A stretch of 64,000 nt of DNA from Cycas panzhihuaensis (GCA_023213395.1 CM041465.1:248813741-248877740), one strand, 5' to 3'. Counted from the first letter of the stretch, positions 34,919 to 47,189 are shown. Notes: a model not told the origin generated them from the letters alone. Numbers and translations are program-made.

Positions 34919-37900
34919 TTATTCCAATCCAATTTAATGTAATACCAATGTTAGAAAGAGTAAATTATTATAAAAAAATGAATTTGTTTTATCATAAACA
35001 ATGAAAATACATGACCACATAAGGTCACAGGAAGCCACACACACATTCTCTTCAAATTATCCCAATAATGAACAAATATAAAGCCAATAGTCAACCATCC
35101 TTATCACGTATAAATAAAGCTTCTACTCGACCCATCGTCATTGACAATTATAATGTAATTCACATGCCCTCTTTAAATCATCTTCAACAACCCATGGAAG
35201 TCAAATCTCTATGATCTATCATCCCTCGACCCATAAATAAATAAATAATCAACAATACGCTTTTAGCAAGAAGGATGATATCCACATAAACAAAGTGATG
35301 GTAACATTGATCTTCACATTCCCATAAGATGTCTTCTTTCCAATTGATTTTTTTTTTCAATTATTGCATATCTCTACACAAGGTTGTTGCTTGTTTCATT
35401 ATATATAAGGTCTTTGCAAACTTTCTCATCTAATTATTCTTAAATCACTAATAGCAACTATAACAACGATGCTTGCAAATAAATTATTGGCTTTGTCTCA
35501 CAATTATAAGGTGATTAGTCCTATTTGGATAATATCAACTCATGGACAAATACTCATAAACCTGCATGCTTAATATAAGTATCATATATATAATAAATAT
35601 CCACAAAAAAAAATTAAACAATAAACATTATTACCAATTTTATATCAATCTTTGTCTTATAAGTGGCTCTTTTCATGCGACTCTCTTCATCTTCATTTTG
35701 CATTAATACTAGTCATACATGCATATTTATAGTTCTTAGTTCATTACAACATCTTAGCTAACTCTCTAAATTACCCCATAATGGCTTATACTGGTTATGA
35801 TAACTTCATAAGTTTGCTTAAGATCTTCTCACTCGTGCTCTAATACAATGTGAATATTTTTTACATGCTTTAATACCATATTGAAATTTATAAAACCATT
35901 TTATGTATGCAGCTAATACCATGTTGAAATACTTAACATGCATTGATATCATAATAATAAATGTGTACAAGCATATAAGTAGGATATGTAACCATTCAGT
36001 TAATCATGAATATGCATATATGTGGAAGTATCAATAATTCACATGATTATTTAACAATAGAAAAGACAATAAGGGTAATCAAGGAGCCGATCAAACAACC
36101 ATAAATATGGCACAATACTAGTTCCAAATCATATATGAGATCTTATATTAATAAATCATAATGAATCATCTAGTCTCATAAGGAGAACTAAGTGATCTTA
36201 TTTATCATATAATATACATGTGCTTATATAAACTTATGTCACCTCATCACCAACCAATGATATTACATTGAATAACAACTAATTAGATCATGTATGAGAA
36301 CCCTTACATCAACTAATAATTAATCATCATAACTTGACCACATAAATTAAATGTTGTATCAAATATTATGATAATCAACATTCCAACAAGAAAGTATCTA
36401 AAGTAACTAATCATTGCATAGGTAGATGAGTCAACACTCTAATGCACTTTTAGAATTAAATTTCAACTTCAAATAATAAAGTTATTATAATCTTAGTGAT
36501 GACAAGTACTTTAAAAGTGAGTTGAGACTAAAAATTTGGCATTTAGTCCCTTTCACATATTTGTAGGTGGTCACATCAACTACTCCATGTGACTATGGAC
36601 TACTCCATAACACGATAATGGACTTCAAAAAATATCTCAATTTAATTTAATTAAGAAAAAACAGCGTACAAAAAACACAAACCCTAAAATTTTTGCCCTT
36701 TTTTTTTTTTTTTAAATTTTTGCAACGATCTAATCTAGATCTCTCTGGCAAGGTGAGATCCAATGTTATAAAAGGTGATATGGCCTATGGCCATGGCCAA
36801 AAAACCCTTCATTGAGCTCTTTCAAAATATTTACATGGTTGTTAAGCCTTTGTTACCAGAAATCTCAGGTTAAAGATAAAATACTTCTAACACCCATTTA
36901 CTCAAGGTGCTCTCTAAATCACTTTTCCCATCAGTAGTAGTAACTATGCCTTTTATGTAAATCTTATGCTACATTTTCTAGCTTAAAGATAATCTTCCTT
37001 CATGATAGATGTCTATCCATACTATATTTATATAGATTCACCTAGTGCTATATCTTTACACTATGCATTGTTTAAAAGCAATAAAGTTGTCATGTGAGCC
37101 AATAAAAGGATTATGTATTCCAACATATTTTATGCATAAATTTGTGTAGTCTTCTTTACGATCACAACCCATAACTTTAGGACGCTCAACATTGATGTTT
37201 AGGCTATGAACTCTAATTCTCTCATAGCAATCCACATAAGAAAACCATAGAATAAGAGCCCTAATAGTGAGATCTTCAAACCATTAACAAGTTCTTCTTG
37301 CACTTTATCCCTATTTATCACTACAACTCTTTGTTAAATTGTAATACTTAATCATCCATTTCTTACTAAAACACAAATCAACATAATCAAAATGTAATTA
37401 ATTTGATCCAATGTCTTGCTTGAGCCATAGAAACAAGTAATGATCTTTGTTTCATCCAAAATAGCCCTTCTAGTTTTCTTCTTGTGATCTTTATACATGA
37501 GCTTCTACTTAAGCCAAACAATTCCAATCTCCTTTATATATCCATATTCCTCAAGCCCCTTGAAGGGAATGAGGGTCTCTTTTTTTTATTTTCACTAGGG
37601 TTTTTCTCCAATTTCACAACCCATATAGGGTTTTGCTCCTCATTTTCATGATGGCCCTCACTTTTATCTTCCTTTTAAGCCACTGATCAACAAGCTTATA
37701 TATATTGTAAATATAAAATAGTAGAAATGAAATGAAAAAAATTAGGGTAACATTTTTTTTTTCCATCTTTCCCTCCCTTGCACTATCCTTCTTTCTCCAT
37801 AATGGGCCTAATTGTTTACTATAAACTAGTCAATGATAAGTTTAAAAAAAATAAAATTCAACATGAAAGAACAAGCCAAATATGTCAATATACTAGCAAA

Positions 37901-39136
37901 CAATGATCTAAAAATACTATCAACAATATATGCAAAATATTAATTTTGTAAAATATACAATAAACCTTACATCCTTCTGTATTTGCTCAACTATATACAA
38001 TAAATAGAAATTCATAAAGCTAATCTTTTAGCCATTAATCCTCCCTATAAAATGCATGTTTTCAACTTGTCCATCCTCACTTTTTCATGTCTCCATGGTC
38101 ACCATAAGCACCAAAAAGAAATCAAATTAATTACATAAAGTATCATCAAATATTCAAAGCAACAAGCATGACTCTCATTTTTTTTTTTTTAATTAGTGTC
38201 TAATATTCTCCAAGATCAAAGCATGGATATTTGATACCAAATGTTAGTATTCTCTAATACTAGTTGTTGATGTTGATCCATAGTCCTAATACCATATGCA
38301 ATATACAAGCAATTAAATAAACAATTAACCCAACTAGACTTGAATTAAAGATTTTTAAAAAATGTAAAATATCTATGAAATACACTAAAGAATTAAATAT
38401 GTATACAATGCAATGAATAATCTATATTAGAAGAATGACCAAACTTTAATTATTCAATAAAATAATATACATATTTATTAAATAAGTTCACCTTATATAA
38501 GATAACCTAAAAGTCAACTTTTGTGCGCTTGACATCTGATCATAAATTACTTTGATTATGGTGTTGCTACAAAGAGAATTGGTTATTCAATGCATGTTGC
38601 TTTAGTGCCTTTTAGTAGGATTGACATTAATTTTAAGCACCCAAAAATATAGTGAAGAACTGCTTATTTTTTATGCTTTTAGAGGACCATCTTTCTTTAT
38701 TTCTTAAAGAATATGTAGGCTCCTAATAAAGCTAATATGTCAGTTTACTGATGACTCATCTTAAGGTAAAGATGATCTAATACGTAAGGTAGTATGTTGG
38801 ACTCCATTCTAGATGAATTTAATGAATTTTTCAACATTCCTAGTGCTGTAAGTATTTTAGGTTTATTATCCATTATACTCTTAGAAATAAATCTACACCA
38901 AGTAAGAAAAAGATGAGGAAATTATGTTTATGGTTATAGTTTCTTATATTTAGTTTAATATTTTCAACAATCTCTTCATACTATAATGTTATGTTTCCTA
39001 GGTTAAAGACTTGTACCTCTATTTTCTCTTAAATATGTAGTCTTGGCTATATTACCTATCATAAATTGATTAGGTTGTAGAAACTTCCAAAATCTATGAG
39101 AACTACCATATGTTTTCTATATAGCCTACAATTTGT
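34919..39136. other. Unassigned AT-rich spacer
   Basis: About 4.2 kb between the two nests. I find no convincing coding frame, LTR pair or terminal-repeat element. Near 38,225-38,240 the minus strand reads TGGTATCAAATATCC just beside TGTTAGTATTC, which could be an old PBS/LTR edge, but no partner LTR was found. Poly-T runs occur near 36,693 and 38,180. Probably very old transposon remains. Confidence 0.4.
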
Positions 39137-39345
39137 TGCTAGTATATAAAATTCATAAAAGTTAATGTAATGTTTAATTACCAATCAAGTCATCATTGAC
39201 CAACACAAAAAGGTTTTTATACACGATCTTATTGGTTAACATGTCGATAAAATGATAATATATGATAATGAGTTGACATACTATACAAGGATAATGTATA
39301 TCATAAGATAATTAGATCACCTAGTCCTCCTTATGATGCTAGATA
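39137..39345 (+). repeat. 5' LTR of element F, piece 1
   Basis: Aligns with 53767-53975. Starts TGCTAGTATA; ends at agata, the left target copy of element G. Confidence 0.8.
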
Positions 39346-39653
39346 TATAACAAACCATTACACCAAAACCTGAATCGAAAGAGAAAAATCCAATTGCATA
39401 TGATAACACAAAGTTAAAATTACATATAAGAGTATAAAGCATCTATAATCACATATATCGATGGGCCTCTTCGAGAGGGCAACCTCCAATACATAAGATC
39501 ACAATACTTCCAGATGATCCTCACTCCTACATTACATACATATATATAGGGCTATTAAGACTGCCCATCTGTTACACTTATGAATATGGGATAATTACAA
39601 GAATAGAAATATAAGATTTGAGAAGAAGAGAGATAAGGGTTGGGTTCTTAACA
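39346..39653 (-). repeat. 3' LTR of element G
   Basis: Ends TTCTTAACA; the start TG has become TA. The next bases (39654-39672) are the complement of a strong purine tract, AAAAAAGGGGGGAACTT. Confidence 0.92.
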
Positions 39654-39689
39654 AGTTCCCCCCTTTTTTGAAAAGTTTTGCCCTCAAAG

Positions 39690-39890
39690 CTTGACTAGTC
39701 CAGGATGCTCTTAGATAAATTACTCACTTTTCCAAGTTGAATCGTCATGTGGCAACTGCTTCCATTTGATGAGATACTCTTTGATGTGTCGAGAGCACAA
39801 ATGCCTAACCCTTTCCTCCAATATTCGTTCAGGTATCAGTTGAAGCCTCCCTTCATTATCCAATATTGGCAATTACTTGTCAGTGCACTT
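39690..39890 (-). pseudogene. Chromodomain of element G integrase
   Basis: The minus strand encodes ILDNEGRLQLIPERILEERV, then EYLIKWKQLPHDDSTW, the aromatic/acidic core of a chromodomain. In chromoviruses this C-terminal module is thought to guide integration to particular chromatin. It follows the FHVSCLKR block of the integrase tail. Confidence 0.85.
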
Positions 39891-40960
39891 CATCGCTCAA
39901 TTACCCTTTTAAGACAAGATACATGGAAAACATTATGGATTTTAGTTGTTATAGGTAACTCCAAGGCATAAGCCACTTCCCCCACTCGTTTAAGGATTTT
40001 ATAAGGTCCATAAAACCTTGTCTCCAACTTGTGTTTACCCTCTCTTTTAAGTGAAGTTTGCTTGTATGGTTGCAAGTGCAAGTAAACCCAATCTCCTACT
40101 TGAAACTCTCGTTCATTTCTTCATTTATCTACTTGTTGTTTCATTCGATTCTGAGACAAGTTAAGGTTTTCCTTCAATATCTTGAGTGTCTCTACCGTTT
40201 GTTGTAGATGCTCCTCCACTCCTTAAACTTTAGAATTCTCTATGGCGTAGTTCTTAATAGATGGTGGTTCATACCCATATAATGCATGGAAGGGAGTTGT
40301 TTTTGTTTCTATATGGTAAGTAGTATTATACCACCATTCTGCCATGGGAAGCCAATGATGCCATTAATTTTGTTTATCCGATACGTAGCATCGGAGATAT
40401 CCTTCTAAACATTTATTAACCACCTATGTTTATCCATCTGTTTGTGGGTGGTATGATGTGCTCATTATTAGTTTTGTACCTAAGGCTTGGAAGAGTTCAG
40501 TCCAAAAAATGCTTATGAACTTTGGGTCTCTGTCACTAACAATCTTCTTAAGCATTCCATGGAGCCGATATATCTCTTTTAAGAAAACCTCAGCAATTTG
40601 TTTTGCTTTATAAGTAGATTGGATTCCACAAAAATGAACATACTTTGTTAATCTATCAACAACTACAAGGATGGCATCCCTCCCATCCGGTTTTGGTAAT
40701 CCTGTGATGAAGTCCATGGATATTTCTTCCCATCTTTGATTTGGTATAGGGAGTGGATGCAATAGACCAGGCATCTTGCTCATTTCACCCTTTTGTCGTT
40801 GGCACACTTCACAAGCTGCAACCCATCTTTTAGTATCTTGCTTGAGCCCATTCTAATAGAAGGATTGATTAATCCTTTGGTAAGTCTTTAGGAATCTAGA
40901 ATGGCCTGCTATTGGAGAGGCATGTACATCATGCAATATCTTCTCCTTAATCTTAGAATC
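39890..40960 (-). pseudogene. Chromovirus integrase (element G)
   Basis: The core (40430-40807, 125 codons) holds CQRQKGEMS at the end of the zinc finger, then WEEISMDFITGLPKP (first Asp), KIVSDRDPKFIS (second Asp) and TSYHPQTDG. The codon for the expected third catalytic residue, Glu, is TAG (complement of 40424-40426), preceded by a TAA at 40430-40432. 39890-40081 holds the C-terminal GPF-type region (TRFYGPYKILKRVGEVAYAL, VFHVSCLKR). Confidence 0.92.
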
Positions 40961-41029
40961 AAGACTAAGATATATTCTATTTTTGTACCACAGGATGTTT
41001 CCTACCCATGAAAAGCTTTTATGACTATC

Positions 41030-41746
41030 TTAATCAACCTGTAGATCCTGTATTAATTGCATTATCTTGGTATCCTTTTCCCACTCTTCCCTTGCCTCCT
41101 CAATCCATGAAGAGGTAACTGTTATTAATGCATATAATATAGAATCTCCTTCCTTTCGTGATAGGGCATCAGCTGCTATATTTTCCTTTCCTTTTTTATA
41201 TATGATTTCAAAATCAAAACCTTGCATTTTAGAGACCCATTTTTGTTGTTCCTCAGAACCTACGCTTTGGTCCAAGAAATACTTCAAGCTTTCGCGGTCT
41301 ATCTTTATTTGGAAATGGGTTCCAAGTAAATATTGGTGCCATTTTTTAATTGCTTGTAGGATTGCCATCATCTCTTTTTCATATGTAGACTTGACTAAGT
41401 CCTTGGACTTCAGTTTTTGACTTTCAAAGGCTATGGGCCTCCCTTCTTGCATGAGGACTCCTCCAATACCTTGTCCCGAGGTATCACATTCAATGATAAA
41501 TGTTTTAGTGAAGTCAGGAGTTGCTAAAACTGGTGTTGTAGTCATGGATACCTTTAGGCTATCAAAGGCTTCAGTAGTGACATCTGTCCATATGAATGAA
41601 TCCTTCTTTAATAATTGTGTCAAGGGTGTTACAATCTTGGCATACCCTTTAACAAATTTTCGGTAGTACCCTGTTAAACCCAAGAATCCATGTAGCCCTT
41701 TGATGTTTTTGGGTTGTGTCCAATTTACTATGGCTTCAATCTTCAT
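41030..41746 (-). CDS. RT connection and RNase H of element G, 238 codons open
   Basis: The longest intact frame in the window. It starts in the RT thumb with [12 protein letters not shown] and [17 protein letters not shown]. RNase H follows: [18 protein letters not shown] (first Asp), [22 protein letters not shown] (Glu) and [14 protein letters not shown] (normally T-D-H, here D-R). It ends with [12 protein letters not shown] (last Asp) and a short tail toward integrase. It is open only as part of a broken polyprotein, since RT upstream has stops, so it is unlikely to be expressed as such. Confidence 0.9.
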   Translation of the reverse strand: MKIEAIVNWTQPKNIKGLHGFLGLTGYYRKFVKGYAKIVTPLTQLLKKDSFIWTDVTTEAFDSLKVSMTTTPVLATPDFTKTFIIECDTSGQGIGGVLMQEGRPIAFESQKLKSKDLVKSTYEKEMMAILQAIKKWHQYLLGTHFQIKIDRESLKYFLDQSVGSEEQQKWVSKMQGFDFEIIYKKGKENIAADALSRKEGDSILYALITVTSSWIEEAREEWEKDTKIMQLIQDLQVD

Positions 41747-42345
41747 TGGATCAACCTTGACTCCCTCTTATGAGATGATGTGCCCCAAGTACTCCACTTC
41801 ATGCCTTCTAAAATTATATTTTGATCTGTTTGCAAAGAGTTTATTGTCTTCTAATAATTGCAAAACCTTATCAACATGTTGAAGATGTTATTTCTTTGTC
41901 CGGCTATACACTAAGATGTCATCAGAAAACACCAAGATAAACTTCCTTAGATAAGGTTGAAAGATTTTATTCATGAGCCCTTGGAATGTGGTTGGTGCAT
42001 TGGTTAAGCCAAAAGATAATGACTAGGAATTCATAGTGGGCTTCATGGGTGCAAAAAGCTATTTTGTAAGCATCAACAGCCTTGATTCTGATTTGGTGAT
42101 ATCCAGATTTTAAATCTGTGGTGGTGAAAAGGGTTGTTCCATTCAATTCATCTAATAACTCATTAATCACTGGTATGGGAAATTTATCTTTAATAGTAAT
42201 TTTATTTAATTCCCGATAATCCACACACATACAAAAGGATCCATCCTTCTTTTTTACCAATATTACAGATATCAAAAATATGCTTTTACTTTCCCTGATA
42301 GCCCCAGCTTCAAGAAGTTCATGCACCAATTTTTCAATTTCATTC
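41747..42345 (-). pseudogene. Chromovirus reverse transcriptase palm (element G)
   Basis: 41967-42329 holds [19 protein letters not shown] and [16 protein letters not shown]. After a frame change, [13 protein letters not shown] near 41,910-41,950 is the catalytic box with both Asp present, then VEYLGHII. At least one frameshift and two stops separate it from RNase H. Confidence 0.9.
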
Positions 42346-42347
42346 TT

Positions 42348-43010
42348 CTACTGATAAGGATATCTATAAGACTGGATGCTAGGTGGATTGCTACCAGCAA
42401 TAAGTTCAATGGCATGATCTTGTTCCCTTTCTTGAGGAAGCCCCTTAGGAATGTCTTCAAAAACCTTGCTATGTTTGACTAACACTTCTTGCAATTTAGG
42501 TGTTAGATTATTGTCCTTATGAAGATCTTCCTTTGCTACTAACTCATGCCCTTCTAATGTATAACATCTAACTATAAGTCCAGTTCCACCTTTTCTTAGA
42601 AGCTTCTCCATCCTATATAAGTTGATGACCTGTGATGGAGGTGGGCTAATTCCATTGAGTTGGTACTGTTGCCCTCCTGAGTTAAAGCAGATGAATAATT
42701 CCTCCAAGTTAAGTTGAAAAGTACCTAATGTTTTTAGCCATTGTACTCCCAAAACCACATCGACTCCTCCCACTGGAATGGCATACATTGAGGAAGCCAA
42801 TTGGTAATCTCCCATAGTCATTTAAATATTATGGCATTTATCTCCATAGGCTAACGTACCACCATTAGCAACCATAACTTGAAAATTCTTAACTGGATAA
42901 GGAAAACAATTTAGTTCTTCTGTAAGTTTCCTATTGATAAAATTATGGGTGCTTCCTGAATCAATTAAGATGACTACCCTTTTTTTCTTAATGTATCCTA
43001 TAATCTTCAA
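42348..43010 (-). pseudogene. Chromovirus aspartic protease and linker to RT (element G)
   Basis: 42822-43010 encodes VVILIDSGSTHNFINRKL, a complete gypsy protease active-site block. The next frame (42348-42821, 157 codons) encodes VDVVLGVQWLKTLG, the second conserved loop, then FEDIPKGLPQERE and DHAIEL, the linker just before RT. One stop or frame step divides the two. Confidence 0.9.
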
Positions 43011-43229
43011 GGTCTGTCGAGCTACAATCCCTGCTAAAGCATGGACAGATATTGTTGATGTGTTCTCTTCTTCAATGTTTAGTGGTTTAGGAGCAATATC
43101 ATCTTCTACAATAGCTTCTTTTAGATCTTCTTCCTATGTATCTTCAATGATGAATAGTCATCTTTCTGAACATTTATGATCTTTATTCCACTTCTCATTG
43201 CATTAAAAATAAATACCCTTTATCATTTG
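43011..43229 (-). pseudogene. Gag C-terminal remnant, zinc-knuckle end (element G)
   Basis: Minus-strand translation gives KWNKDHKCSER, the H-x-x-x-C end of the chromovirus zinc knuckle, then an acidic linker (EEDLKEAIVEDD) leading to the protease. Everything of gag upstream is missing, and about 50 bases further the sequence is already a PBS copy. This marks a deletion joining the leader to the middle of the knuckle. Confidence 0.8.
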
Positions 43230-43267
43230 CTCTGATACCACTTATAACGAATCATTACACCAAAACC
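43230..43267 (-). repeat. Internal copy of the LTR/PBS junction (element G)
   Basis: 38 bp matching 43473-43510 with four transitions. It contains the PBS (TGGTATCAGAG on the minus strand) and the last ~24 bp of an LTR. Confidence 0.9.
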
Positions 43268-43472
43268 CCAAGGTGTTAGTGAAGATGGCCCCCTACCAAG
43301 TAGACCATTACCTCCCCCCTAGTTCAAATGGGCTAGCCCCGCTTTCACCGACGTTCTTGCATCCCACAGGCCCCGACTATGATGGCGTTTTACGCATCAG
43401 CGATATTTAGCACGTCACCCCACCGCCCCCATAAGCGGTGTTGCCCCCACGGGATTTGAACCTGGGTCTTGC
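43268..43472 (-). other. 205-bp CpG-rich island between two LTR/PBS junctions
   Basis: Roughly half G+C with 11 CpG dinucleotides, while each flanking 308-bp LTR keeps only about two. On the minus strand it has GGTTCAAATCC (43444-43454), a near-perfect pol III B box or tRNA T-arm, 10 bases after the PBS, and a hairpin with arms ACCGC and GCGGT near 43,421-43,440. No open frame of interest. It could be a captured tRNA-related or SINE-like segment or an alternative leader. Confidence 0.75.
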
Positions 43473-43482
43473 CTCTGATACC
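43473..43482 (-). other. PBS of element G (tRNA-iMet type)
   Basis: The minus strand reads TGGTATCAGAGG, three bases from the 5' LTR. Confidence 0.88.
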
Positions 43483-43485
43483 ACT

Positions 43486-43793
43486 TGTAATGAACCGTTA
43501 CACCAAAACCAGAATCAAAAGAGGAAAATCTAATTGCATATGATAACACAAAATCAAAATTACATATAAGAGTATAAAACATCTGTAATCACATGTATCG
43601 ATGGGCATCTTTGAGGGGGCAACCTCCAATACATAAGATCACAATACTTCCAAATGATCCTCACTCCTATATTACATACATATATATAGGGCTATTAAGA
43701 CTACCCATCTCTTACACTTATGAATGTGGGATAATTATAAGAATAGAAATATAAGATTTGAGAAGAAGAGAGATAAGGGTTAGGTTCTTAATA
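43486..43793 (-). repeat. 5' LTR of element G
   Basis: Starts TGTAATGAACC and ends TTCTTAATA (CA changed to TA). Aligns without gaps to 39346-39653. Followed by agata. Confidence 0.92.
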
Positions 43794-43798
43794 AGATA

Positions 43799-43954
43799 GA
43801 TCATTATAAGGATTATTAATTACTTTTCATTAAAATGATATCTCATATATATTTAGATGTAGTTTTTCCCATCTAGGGCTTTCCACATATAAATTTGATG
43901 TATCATTATGATATTTTTCTATTATGTATGACTATGTAAAATGGATATGTGCAT
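43799..43954 (+). repeat. 5' LTR of element F, piece 2
   Basis: Aligns with the part of the F 3' LTR around 53,980-54,075. Ends at tgcat, the left target copy of element H. Confidence 0.8.
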
Positions 43955-44343
43955 TGTTAAAACATTAATGATATCTTATTTGTAAATGTATCTTTTATAT
44001 CTATGTATCATTAGTTGTACCATATTGTAATTGAATTGTAATGTATGATGTTGTTAGATCTACCCCTTATTGAATAATGAGCCAATTGTATTGGCTCGTT
44101 ATGTCAGGTAATTAAATTAATATTCGAGATGTATCGTGGCCTATAAATTATGCATGAACGCTCTTCTATATACATTGAATTTCTAGATACAATGAAGCTC
44201 TACCAAATTGAAGATTGACGATGCCAACTAATTTGGTCATCTCTATTTTGTATAAAGAATTTGTATTGAACTATCATTTACTTTATTTCTACTTTTATTT
44301 AGGTATGCACATGAATATTTTAGATCTTGTGTTGATTTTTTCA
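43955..44343 (+). repeat. 5' LTR of element H
   Basis: Starts TGTTAAAACATTA and ends GATTTTTTCA, matching 50431-50818. Confidence 0.95.
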
Positions 44344-44355
44344 TGGTATTAGAGC
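44344..44355 (+). other. PBS of element H (tRNA-iMet type)
   Basis: TGGTATTAGAGC, abutting the LTR, one change from TGGTATCAGAGC. Confidence 0.92.
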
Positions 44356-46214
44356 TATATTATGTGTATGTACTCAGTCAATTATAGGTATATGACATTG
44401 GAGAAAGCTTGGTTCTATTTTGTTATAAAAATAGGACCCTCATTTGATCTTGTTCACTTCCACTCAAAAAAATGACAATCTATTTAAATTATTTAGGACT
44501 CTATTTGTGATGTTCGATTGCCATCCTTACCATGTCAGTCATCTGTTAGCATTTGGCCTTTACATGTATAGTTATAATTGTGGATGTGGATCATGTTTTG
44601 GACCTGATTACTATCACGCATGTCATCATAGTTATCCTCTAAGAGTCTTGGATTCTTCACCTCATCTCTACGACTATAACCTACTACTAGTAACCTTCTT
44701 GTAGCTATGACCTATCATCTATCAATTTGTCTGAGGCATCACATCCCCTGCCTTGTGTGATACATCTATTGCTCATTGTCTAGTGTCGTGGATCTAGTGG
44801 TGTTTACTCCTCAGCTTAAACAAGCCTTACTTCACTCCTTGGTTATCCTCTATCACCTCCCTATAATTGCCTGAGGTAGGTCACGATCAAAGCAAGTGCT
44901 CTAGCATATAAGTGATTTTGATCGAACCTTGTTTTTACTTTCAATTTGTCATCATTTATATCTTTTTTACTCCTTGTTCACTGTGAAATTACATGGCTCA
45001 TATAAATCATTAGATCGCCCCCCCCTCCCCACTAAAGTTTGATGTGATTTATGTATATTTGAATTTTATTATAAATCTGCCAGCCCCTCCTGGGTCTAGT
45101 AGGTGGTCACATGGAGCAACCCAATGACTAAGGGATTAGTAGCCAAGAGGGCTTAAGCCCATTTCATTTATGTTTTTATTGCCTAAGGAGGTATGCTCAT
45201 TGTTTTAATGATAAATGTGCAACGAGAGGTTTGTCTTTCAAACTATAAGATCTACCAAAATCTAGAGTTAGAGCTCTACAACCTAGAGTTAGTTTTAGAT
45301 TAATTTGGATAGAATTTTAGGGCATTTGATTTAGTTAAAGTAAACCCTTTTTAATGATTGTTTTACTAATTGAGGACTTATTTCACATATTTCAAAGGGA
45401 ATTTTTTGTTATTTATTATTCACATTCATCTCATTAATTGTTCTACCTAATTTGTGGTTAACATTTATATTTTCCTTGTGGTTGTAGGTGCCCTACTTAA
45501 GTGAAGGAGGTTACTCTCATCTTACAACTATAGTCCTTCTTTTAACACCCTAAGCCCTACCCTCTTTTCATTTATTTAAATTTCCTTTTAGTCTCCTCCT
45601 TTTTTTTTTTTTAATTAAAAAGGAACCCTCATTTTAAAACGACCACACTTAAAAAGAAGTTAAACTTGAAAGATTAAAAAGGTAATTCTAAATTTAAACA
45701 TCAAAATTTTTTCAACCTTGTAAGGGGAATGATTAGGATCCCTGAAGTTATCACTTCACATACGAGTTTTCTTTTTATCAAACTCTGTAGATATTAGAGA
45801 AAGTTATTGGCTATAAGGTGTATTGGGTGGCAGATTTAGGTGTAAACCATCCTTAGAGTTTGGAGACTAGGCTAGACACGAAGGAGATGAGTGCCTTGGT
45901 TTATAGTTCTTTACTATATCTATTATTCGATATAAATCTAGTATAGGCAAACAAACAGTGTTAGGGGGGCACATCAACCTTCCATGCTTATAGAGCTTAA
46001 CTTCCTCATGTACTAAAGTATATAGAGTCCCTGAACTACCACTTATGAGTAGACACCACTAAACAAAATAACAATCAAGGGCTACCTAGAAACCCTTAAG
46101 GCTATAACATTTTAGTTTAGTAGCACATTAGGTAGATAGAACATAGAAACACACAAATATAGTAACATAAATGCTAGTGGTAAACACCATCAAACTAAGT
46201 GGAACCAACAAATG
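44356..46214 (+). other. Leader of element H
   Basis: About 1.9 kb with no recognisable protein. It includes a C-rich run near 45,017 and a pyrimidine tract near 45,600. GGTCACATGGAGC near 45,106 also occurs in element F near 52,208. Confidence 0.6.
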
Positions 46215-46960
46215 TTTTGGCTTGGAAGAAACAAGTAAAAACTTTTTTATTATGAATGACTATTGGGCCTATGTAAATGGGGACATTGTTCAATTAGCAC
46301 CAACCAAAGGCCCAAACAATCTAAACTAAGAGATTCCTACTTATCATGTTGCCCTAGCTGCCTTTAAGGCCAAAGATAACATTGCCCTTCCCTTCCTTCA
46401 CCTTGTTGTTAAAGACTAAGTTGACCAAAATATTGAAACTGTTAAAACCTCTCATGAAGCTTAGAGCACCATATACTCCCTTTATGAGAGAAAAGATGAC
46501 TCTAAATCAATCACTTTGAAAGCTTGCCTCTTTTCCATTCCTTTTATTGGTAATATAGCTTCACACCTTATTAAAATTAAAAGTATAAGAAATTAACTCC
46601 ACAACATCGGTACCCCTCCTGCTGATCATGACTTAATATCAAGTATTATCAACACCCTTCCCTTTGAATATAATAGTTTTGTATCCCACCTATATGATAG
46701 CTTTTCCACAATGAGTTCAACATCTTAGAAGGAGTTTTACTTAGAGAGGAGGGCATCCTAAATCACTAAGGAGTGGAATCCACTTCAACAGCCACCTCAA
46801 TAGCAACCCCTTGCCCAACAATTTTGTTTATTGAACCTCACTCAATAACAATAATAGTCACAACCATCAAGGAATCAATAGCAAAGATAAAATATCACTT
46901 GCTTATATTATGACAAGAATGACAATCTTATAGTAGATTGTAGGAAAAGACAAGTAGACC
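46215..46960 (+). pseudogene. Copia gag (element H)
   Basis: A likely start is ATG at 46252 (MNDYWAYVNGDI). Then IYSLYERKDDSKSITLKACL and NTLPFEYNSFVSHLYD match the copia gag core. A Gln-rich region near 46,790-46,900 is full of TAA and TAG where CAA or CAG would be expected. The knuckle near 46,900-46,940 (TCLYYDKNDNLIVDCRK) keeps the first and last Cys but the second Cys is Tyr and His is Asn. Confidence 0.87.
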
Positions 46961-47189
46961 CGTAACTTTTACAAATTTAAACTAGACAATAAAGGAGACA
47001 AAATTTTTAATAAAACAGGAATCAAGGAAGAAATCAAAATAAGAGGTAATCCAATAGGCAATAACAAAGAAACTAACCAAGGAATCTAAGTAACAACAGG
47101 AATTTCGAATAAGGAGGCAATGTAGTCAATTCTTAAGGCAACTATAAAAACTTGTTCTTTGCAGCCTTCTCATCCCAACATGGTGATAA

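Larger units (their letters stand above)
39346..43793 (-). mobile_element. Element G: chromodomain Ty3/gypsy lacking gag
   Basis: Equal 308-bp LTRs (39346-39653, 43486-43793), purine tract, PBS and perfect target duplications agata (39341-39345, 43794-43798). Minus-strand order is PR, RT, RNase H, IN, chromodomain, which places it in the chromovirus group of Ty3/gypsy. Total 4.45 kb, short because gag is deleted up to the last part of its zinc knuckle. By my hand count the LTRs differ at about 24 of 308 sites with only 3 transversions. Confidence 0.95.

Noticed and set aside
38225-38545. LTR with PBS on the minus strand
   Set aside because: TGGTATCAAAT is a poor PBS and I found no partner for the putative LTR in 34,919-39,136.
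41067-41420. 117-codon plus-strand ORF
   Set aside because: It is a shadow of the well-conserved RNase H frame on the minus strand.
43440-43482. tRNA gene at the CpG-rich island
   Set aside because: There is a B-box/T-arm-like sequence, but the A-box-like TGGTATCAGAG lies only about 21 bases before it, too close. No acceptor, D or anticodon stem can be drawn.
44444-44704. 86-codon plus-strand ORF as a host gene
   Set aside because: It lies in the leader of copia H, has Cys/His/Tyr-rich chance composition and no known motif.
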